A DNA stretch of 17,742 bases, taken from an archaeon (GTDB lineage Archaea > Thermoproteota > Nitrososphaeria > Conexivisphaerales > UBA164). The stretch's first letter is position 1, and each line of letters begins with the position of its first letter. The DNA is taken from the NCBI GenBank assembly GCA_021798095.1, contig JAJZYL010000007.1, positions 1 to 17,742 of the forward strand, in the 5' to 3' direction. The notes below the pieces were generated by a model. The model did no database searches. It was not told the DNA's origin and saw only the letters and a program-made list of their open reading frames with translations. The position numbers and the translations under genes were made by a program. Shown one piece after another: positions 13,363-17,742 of the stretch.

Positions 13363-13897
13363 ACGATTTTCCCCTGTGGGAGATAGTAGATTTTTCTATC
13401 ACGGTCATTTCAGCCATCGTCCTTTTAGCTCCATCAGGTATGAAAATTGGGTCATAACCAAATCCAAGGTCACCTTTTTTAGCAAATGATATTGTTCCTT
13501 CTGCTATGCCCGTAAAGATCATGAATCGGCCGGCCAAATGAAGTGCTACAGCCGATTTAAATCGAGCTCGCCTATCATCTTCGATAAGCTTCAGTACGCG
13601 TTTAAGGCCAAGCTTGATTAATACATATGATGAATAAGGACCAGGGAATCCATTCAGGCAGTCTATGAATAAACCATCATCTTCAATAATAAAGGGTGAT
13701 GACTCGTAAATGGCAGCCGCTTTCGCTGCCTCAAGTGCCACCGTTTCTACATCATCGCTCTGGACTTCCATCTTTTCAGTTTTTCTCCACACCAGTTTGA
13801 TTCCAAACATGTTCATTATAAACGAAGCCTCATTATATTTCCCCTCATTAGAAGTTAAAAATAGCAGTTCATTCGGTGCGTCATTATGTTGTATCAT
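13325..13897 (-). CDS. XTP/dITP diphosphatase (HAM1/RdgB family)
   Basis: Hydrolyses non-canonical purine triphosphates (XTP, ITP, dITP) to monophosphates, keeping the nucleotide pool clean. The 190-residue protein has TSNEGKYNEA (15-24), the metal site EDDGLFIDCLNGFPGPYSS (72-90), FGYDPIFIP (146-154) and SHRGK (173-177), all characteristic. Length is normal, with a slightly long N-terminus of about nine residues before the first strand. Its last 12 codons lie antisense to the S3Ae tail. The neighbouring apt gene also acts on purines but is not in the same unit. Confidence 0.93.
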   Translation of the reverse strand: MIQHNDAPNELLFLTSNEGKYNEASFIMNMFGIKLVWRKTEKMEVQSDDVETVALEAAKAAAIYESSPFIIEDDGLFIDCLNGFPGPYSSYVLIKLGLKRVLKLIEDDRRARFKSAVALHLAGRFMIFTGIAEGTISFAKKGDLGFGYDPIFIPDGAKRTMAEMTVIEKSTISHRGKSFTSLAGYLKKFH

Positions 13898-13923
13898 TGT
13901 ACCTGCTCATGCGTTAAGTGAGC

Positions 13924-13933
13924 GGTTTTATTA
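13924..13933 (-). promoter_or_regulatory. Possible TATA-like element of the HAM1 gene
   Basis: On the minus strand the sequence taataaaacc is centred about 31 nt upstream of the ATG at 13895-13897, slightly farther than in the other promoters of the window. Confidence 0.3.
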
Positions 13934-14060
13934 GTGTTTTTAACTTTATAATATTTAGATGCAATTATTTACATGTGTTAACTTCTGTGTGTGTTATTAC
14001 ATATTTGAGGGCTAAGCTTTAAGAGCTTCACTTACGAAAGATATCTGTGATTCTGTATTC

Positions 14061-14070
14061 AGGAGGAGGG
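14061..14070 (+). promoter_or_regulatory. Strong Shine-Dalgarno site deciding a TTG start
   Basis: The sequence aggaggaggg ends 10 nt before the TTG at 14081. It is the clearest ribosome binding site in the window and indicates a leadered transcript here, unlike the leaderless-looking genes around it. A possible TATA (gctttaag, 14016-14023) lies upstream. Confidence 0.55.
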
Positions 14071-14080
14071 TCGATATAAT

Positions 14081-15517
14081 TTGGGGAGCAAATCTACGGA
14101 TGAAATTAATCAGATTAAGGTAAAACAAACGTCACTAGGATGGTATGATAAGCTGACAACATCACCTATCAATCTTCTGATATTTGTAGTCTCTTGGGCC
14201 ACCATCCTCCTTGTGATCAGCCCCCTAGTTGGAATACCATGGTCCCAGCTGGGTGATTTTAATTTCAGGACATTAATGTACTATCATGCAATAATGTTAC
14301 CCACGGTGGGCGTGCTTATCTGCCTGGTTTCACTTGTAATGAATGTAGGGGGAGAAGTGAGTAAACTTCTACGTTATAGTTTAATTCCAGCAATTGTCCT
14401 AGCTGGCTTGGGATCATTCTTTATTTTTTCAATAACGGATACAATACCGGTGTGGATGCAGATAGTGGGAATGCTGGTGCTTGATGAAATGGCAATAGCA
14501 TTGATTTGGGGTTTAATGATGCTACCTCGGAAGCTTGGGGTGGCATATAGGGCCATGAATCTGAGTTATTGGGCCATTACTCTATTTGTAATATTAGCAT
14601 TTTTGGCAGCTATTTTTGGCCATGCCAGTGGAGTAGGTGTTGATTGGGGTTGGGGATGGATCCCTGGCATTTTAACTTACCTTACATCGCAAGGCCTTAC
14701 CGGCACCAGCTTCACAGCTAACCTAATAACAAGCCATTCCCATGAAATGCTCCCAAGTGTGATGGGAGGGACAGTGGTCCTAACAATGGTATGGTTCGGT
14801 TATGATAAAAAACTTGAGGGAGGTTATAAAACGGCGGCGGATATAGGGCTCGCCATTATGATCTTCGGAGGACTAGTCTACACTATTCTTTACGTATGGA
14901 GTGGTCTTACTGGCTGGCCTATTCCCACAATCCTTACAGGAGGCCCAGGTGGGGTCAACGGATTGGCGCTGGATGATTTATCAACAGGTTTCGTAGCGCT
15001 AGGTTCACTAATAGCCATAGCGCCTCTTGCTACCATCGGAATCGAAGGTATCGGCACTTCTATACGAAGTTCGATCAGAGACCCTTTAAGGATCTCTATA
15101 TTTCTAAGCTGGATATTAGCTATTATATCTATAGCTGGAGTTGGGTACCCTATTGAGTTCAATGAAGTTTTTTACGGGGCAGGCGTACCCCCGGCGGCCG
15201 GCTATCTGAATGATCTGGCATTCACGAGGGCCCATTTACTGAGCGGATTCTTCATTTTTGTGATATTGGCTGCATTTCTGCTTGCGCTTGATATTTTCTA
15301 CAGAAAATCAGGGTCCAAACTTCATCTAACTTTGGCTCCAGCCCTAGCTATCGCGGGGATGTTAATTACAGTAACTGGAGAGGCGGTATGGGTCATAACC
15401 CTGAACATGATAATATTCTTCGTTGGGTGGGGTATCTGCATATTGAGCATAGCGTCTATAGCCTATTACCTGTTCGTCTTAAGAAGGTCGGCAGCAAGTC
15501 AAATCGAATGGGGATGA
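14081..15517 (+). CDS. Polytopic membrane protein, possible degenerate heme-copper oxidase subunit I-like protein
   Basis: The 478-residue integral membrane protein has about 12 hydrophobic segments (roughly 29-51, 65-88, 99-118, 124-148, 160-183, 211-240, 253-277, 302-324, 337-357, 379-407, 415-438, 440-467), the number in subunit I of heme-copper oxidases. His69 in segment 2 (MYYHAIMLP) and His385 in segment 10 (RAHLLSGFF) sit where low-spin heme ligands would be; segment 6 has SHSHEMLP (His219, His221). The usual HPEVY and His-His copper motifs of segments 6-7 are missing, and Arg383 stands where the high-spin heme ligand would be. The gene is followed 24 nt later by heme O synthase, which fits a heme-binding role. 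I infer a diverged oxidase relative or other heme protein; an unrelated 12-helix protein is possible. Start TTG with a strong Shine-Dalgarno site. Confidence 0.6.
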   Translation: MGSKSTDEINQIKVKQTSLGWYDKLTTSPINLLIFVVSWATILLVISPLVGIPWSQLGDFNFRTLMYYHAIMLPTVGVLICLVSLVMNVGGEVSKLLRYSLIPAIVLAGLGSFFIFSITDTIPVWMQIVGMLVLDEMAIALIWGLMMLPRKLGVAYRAMNLSYWAITLFVILAFLAAIFGHASGVGVDWGWGWIPGILTYLTSQGLTGTSFTANLITSHSHEMLPSVMGGTVVLTMVWFGYDKKLEGGYKTAADIGLAIMIFGGLVYTILYVWSGLTGWPIPTILTGGPGGVNGLALDDLSTGFVALGSLIAIAPLATIGIEGIGTSIRSSIRDPLRISIFLSWILAIISIAGVGYPIEFNEVFYGAGVPPAAGYLNDLAFTRAHLLSGFFIFVILAAFLLALDIFYRKSGSKLHLTLAPALAIAGMLITVTGEAVWVITLNMIIFFVGWGICILSIASIAYYLFVLRRSAASQIEWG

Positions 15518-15541
15518 CGAAAGTTAGCAAAAGGTAAATAA

Positions 15542-16405
15542 TTGACTGGATATATTACCCTAAACTTGAAAAACATATTCGGCATATTTAAGCCTGCCCA
15601 AACGGCCATGCTAATATTTACTGCGGTGATCGGATATCTTACACCGCACGCCTTCCCGTTCTCTGTTTACACCCTGTTGTATATTATAATCATAGAAATG
15701 CTTGCGATTTCTGGGACGACATCTATCAATATGTATTTAGACCGAGACCTGGATGCAATTATGGAAAGGACGAAAAACAGGCCAATTCCATCTATGGCTA
15801 TATCATCAGGGGCATCAAGACTGATAGGATATTCTCTGCTAACAGTTAGCATTGTGGCATCAATTATCATTATCTCGTATTTTTTTGCACTGACCGTTTT
15901 CTTAGGCTATTTCTTTGATATAATAATTTATACCATACTTCTTAAACGCAGAACATCTTTAAACATAATTTTTGGTGGAGTAGCAGGTGGAATGCCTATT
16001 CTTGGAGGCTGGGTAGCAAGGACGGGAGGATTTTCTACAGTAGGTTTTTTATTATTTGCGCTAATCCTCACATGGATACCCCTACACACCTGGGTTATAT
16101 CATCAATTAACCAAGGGGATTACCGGGCTGCTAGGATTCCCAATGTACCTTCTGTGACTTCCCCTGGTACATTATTTTTGTACCTTTTCTTCGCCTTAAT
16201 CGCCTTTTTATTCATTTCAGCAGAAATCTACTTTCTGGGGTTTACTACCTACCTGACGCCTTTAATAACATCTGTCTTTACTACGATAATAATCTACTGG
16301 AGCTATAAGGCCTTCTTACGAGATGATATAATAGCACTAAGAAGGGTAAGGGTCATAACTAGCCCCATGTTGGGCATAGTGTTATTAGTATTGTTGATAA
16401 GATAA
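15542..16405 (+). CDS. ctaB: Protoheme IX farnesyltransferase (heme O synthase, UbiA family)
   Basis: Integral membrane prenyltransferase that converts heme B to heme O for terminal oxidases. The 287-residue protein has the first Asp-rich motif N-x3-D-x3-D (Asn63, Asp67, Asp71) followed by RTKNRPIP (76-83), then the CtaB-type second loop LLKRRTSLNIIFGGVAGGMP (133-152), and GDYRAARIPNVP (192-203), which separates heme O synthases from other UbiA enzymes. About eight membrane segments are apparent. The start is TTG at 15542 with aaggt 6 nt upstream; the 24-nt gap to the upstream membrane protein suggests one operon. No oxidase subunit II or III is in the window. Confidence 0.9.
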   Translation: MTGYITLNLKNIFGIFKPAQTAMLIFTAVIGYLTPHAFPFSVYTLLYIIIIEMLAISGTTSINMYLDRDLDAIMERTKNRPIPSMAISSGASRLIGYSLLTVSIVASIIIISYFFALTVFLGYFFDIIIYTILLKRRTSLNIIFGGVAGGMPILGGWVARTGGFSTVGFLLFALILTWIPLHTWVISSINQGDYRAARIPNVPSVTSPGTLFLYLFFALIAFLFISAEIYFLGFTTYLTPLITSVFTTIIIYWSYKAFLRDDIIALRRVRVITSPMLGIVLLVLLIR

Positions 16406-16422
16406 CATTCAAATCGTCTGCA

Positions 16423-16435
16423 TAATGGTTAAATA
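16423..16435 (+). promoter_or_regulatory. Promoter element of apt (shared 13-mer)
   Basis: The sequence taatggttaaata, identical to that before S3Ae, begins 35 nt before the TTG at 16458. It includes an ATG (16425) that begins a longer open frame; the promoter position shows that this ATG is probably not the translation start. Confidence 0.55.
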
Positions 16436-16457
16436 TACACTTACTCGATGTTCGACG

Positions 16458-16985
16458 TTGATTCAGGTCTCCGATCTTAAAAGGTATATTAGGGACATAC
16501 CAGATTATCCAGTGAAGGGTGTAATTTTTAGGGACCTCACACCCATGTTCAAGGATCCATTAATATTCTCAGCAGTTATAGATGACCTCTACATGAAGTT
16601 GCGTGAATTCAAACTCGATAAGGTAGCCGGGGTGGAGGCGAGGGGATTTATAGTTGGCAGTCCCCTTGCAATCAAGCTAGGTATAGGATTCATACCTTTA
16701 AGAAAGGCTGGCAAACTTCCCTGGTCAAAAAAGAAGATAACTTACGACTTGGAATATGGTCAGGAGTCCTTGGAAGTACATACGGACGCAATTAAAAGGG
16801 GAGAACGAATTGCAATAGTTGACGACCTTCTAGCTACAGGAGGGACTGCCGCCGCCGCCGCTAAGCTTTTGGAATCCATCGGAGGAAGAACAGAGGTCAT
16901 CGCGTTTGTAGTATCCTTGAATTACTTAAAGGGTAAGGAAAAGCTATCCAAATACCGGGTAATTACTTTAGTGGATTATGATTAA
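16458..16985 (+). CDS. apt: Adenine phosphoribosyltransferase
   Basis: Purine salvage enzyme making AMP from adenine and PRPP in the cytoplasm. From TTG at 16458 it has 175 residues. It begins with the family opening DLKRYIRDIPDYPVKGVIFRDLTP, continues with VAGVEARGFIVGSPLA and IPLRKAGKLPW, and contains the substrate-binding LEYGQESLEVH and the PRPP motif IAIVDDLLATGGTAAAA. An ATG at 16425 would add 11 residues not usual for the family; the TTG is preferred because a promoter element covers the ATG and its TATA is about 25 nt before the TTG. The 3' end overlaps the convergent NMN adenylyltransferase gene by 23 nt. It could in principle act on other 6-aminopurines. Confidence 0.92.
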   Translation: MIQVSDLKRYIRDIPDYPVKGVIFRDLTPMFKDPLIFSAVIDDLYMKLREFKLDKVAGVEARGFIVGSPLAIKLGIGFIPLRKAGKLPWSKKKITYDLEYGQESLEVHTDAIKRGERIAIVDDLLATGGTAAAAAKLLESIGGRTEVIAFVVSLNYLKGKEKLSKYRVITLVDYD

Positions 16986-17496
16986 CTTGTGTTAGGAGAA
17001 ACTTAACCCTATTCTCTCCATCTATTTCATTAATTAGATAATCATATACGGCTGTGGGGACAAGCTGTTTCCATCGTTCTCCTTTAGCCATCTTACTTCG
17101 AATCACCGTAGCCATAAGTTCTTCTCGATCTATGAGGGGTACATTTATTATTTTATGCGAAGACTCCCTGACAAGTAGCTCGGTCATCGGATCGTTTGAA
17201 AACACATCATTAAATTGAGGAAGATACGATTCTAGATGGGCTAACCACAGTTCGTGATTTTGTACATCGTCAACCGCGGTTATAAGTACAGGCTTTTTCA
17301 GGTTTCCATGAGCCAACGCGCGCCAGACCATCTCGATCCTCTCCCCCGCCGTAAACGGATTATCAACTTCATGGTTCTTCTGCGCACTACCTACACAGAC
17401 AATTAACCTATCTGAGCGTTCAAGGGAGTATTCTATAGCTTTCATGTGCCCATTGTGAAATGGCTGGAATCTCCCTACAAATAGACCAGTATTCAT
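16963..17496 (-). CDS. nadM: Nicotinamide-nucleotide adenylyltransferase (archaeal NadM type)
   Basis: Joins NMN and ATP to form NAD. The 177-residue protein has the nucleotidyltransferase motif GRFQPFHNGH (8-17) with the two catalytic histidines His14 and His17, NPFTAGERIEM (46-56) and the C-terminal ATVIRSKM (129-136) with GERWKQLVP, as in archaeal NadM enzymes. Length is typical. The last eight codons or so lie antisense to the apt 3' end. Confidence 0.95.
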   Translation of the reverse strand: MNTGLFVGRFQPFHNGHMKAIEYSLERSDRLIVCVGSAQKNHEVDNPFTAGERIEMVWRALAHGNLKKPVLITAVDDVQNHELWLAHLESYLPQFNDVFSNDPMTELLVRESSHKIINVPLIDREELMATVIRSKMAKGERWKQLVPTAVYDYLINEIDGENRVKFLLTQVNHNPLK

Positions 17497-17516
17497 ATTA
17501 TATCAAAAATATTGGA

Positions 17517-17527
17517 TATTTTTATTC
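17517..17527 (-). promoter_or_regulatory. TATA-like promoter element of nadM
   Basis: On the minus strand the sequence aataaaaata is centred about 26 nt upstream of the ATG at 17494-17496. Confidence 0.5.
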
Positions 17528-17695
17528 TTATCGGAAAATAAATGTATGGGAATGGTCGTCGGCTTGAAGGCAATATTTTGACTTACATAAATTTTAGTTA
17601 TAATTATATGCTTGAGTGCTGTGTCGAATATCTGACCATTTTGTAAAAATAATTTGTCATAGCAATACATCTGGTAAATAATCATTACTTATATC

Positions 17696-17742
17696 ATGCC
17701 TGAAATCCGCAGATGGGGAAAGAAGTATGTAGATAAAAGGGA
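17696..17742 (+). CDS. Start of a gene cut by the right edge, possibly a transposase
   Basis: An ATG at 17696 opens a frame that runs to the window end (MPEIRRWGKKYVDKR..). Fifteen residues are visible. The basic, Trp-containing start resembles, from memory, the beginnings of some archaeal IS-type transposases, but this is too little to identify it. The 199 nt before it, back to nadM, are AT-rich and hold no other recognised gene. Confidence 0.35.
   Translation, partial: MPEIRRWGKKYVDKR

Noticed and set aside
1..17742. CRISPR arrays, tRNA or rRNA genes
   Set aside because: No regularly spaced repeats, no T-loop (GGTTCRAATCC-like) sequences in the gaps and no rRNA-like stretches were found on reading both strands.

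Overview
The window is about 17.7 kb of archaeal chromosome. The main evidence is a run of archaeal/eukaryotic-type information genes (ribosomal proteins S19e, L39e, L31e and S3Ae, PDCD5-like DNA-binding protein, aIF6, prefoldin alpha, FtsY), together with an archaeal geranylgeranyl reductase and an archaeal-type NMN adenylyltransferase. First genes of transcription units have a TATA-like box about 25-30 nt upstream of the start codon, so many mRNAs look leaderless, and TTG starts are frequent. My best guess is a euryarchaeon of the Thermoplasmata/Thermoplasmatales type. That placement is an inference from general memory of gene content; no search was run.

Layout. 1-168: left edge with a possible C-terminal coding remnant and an inverted repeat. 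169-3712: four genes with their own promoters: geranylgeranyl reductase (membrane lipid saturation), 3-hexulose-6-phosphate synthase-like enzyme (pentose/formaldehyde metabolism), thioredoxin, and a COG2102 PP-loop ATPase; a 489-nt stretch without a convincing gene lies at 2031-2519. 3831-6775: an overlapping two-gene unit encoding FdrA-like (succinyl-CoA synthetase-related) and DUF1116/YlbE-like proteins, followed by a small unknown protein (6814-7167). 7352-10606: a seven-gene translation/secretion operon, rps19e - PDCD5 - rpl39e - rpl31e - aif6 - pfdA - ftsY. 10598-12488 (minus): ornithine carbamoyltransferase and a cysteine-free protein of unknown function. 12658-13362: S3Ae with a long Ser/Thr/Pro/Gln tail, convergent with a HAM1/RdgB nucleotide-pool pyrophosphatase. 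14081-16405: a 12-helix membrane protein that looks like a degenerate heme-copper oxidase subunit I, followed by heme O synthase (CtaB). 16458-17496: adenine phosphoribosyltransferase, convergent with NMN adenylyltransferase. From 17696 a gene begins that runs off the right edge.

How the genes fit together. The central operon couples ribosome parts, 60S/50S anti-association factor, a chaperone and the SRP receptor. Around it lie housekeeping functions: lipid, nucleotide salvage and sanitation, NAD and arginine. The two places most likely to hold unusual biology are the FdrA-DUF1116 pair, which has no adjacent carbamate kinase or third subunit, and the membrane protein next to CtaB, which keeps possible low-spin heme ligands but lacks the standard copper-site motifs. 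All three convergent gene pairs overlap at their 3' ends, so the genome is very compact.
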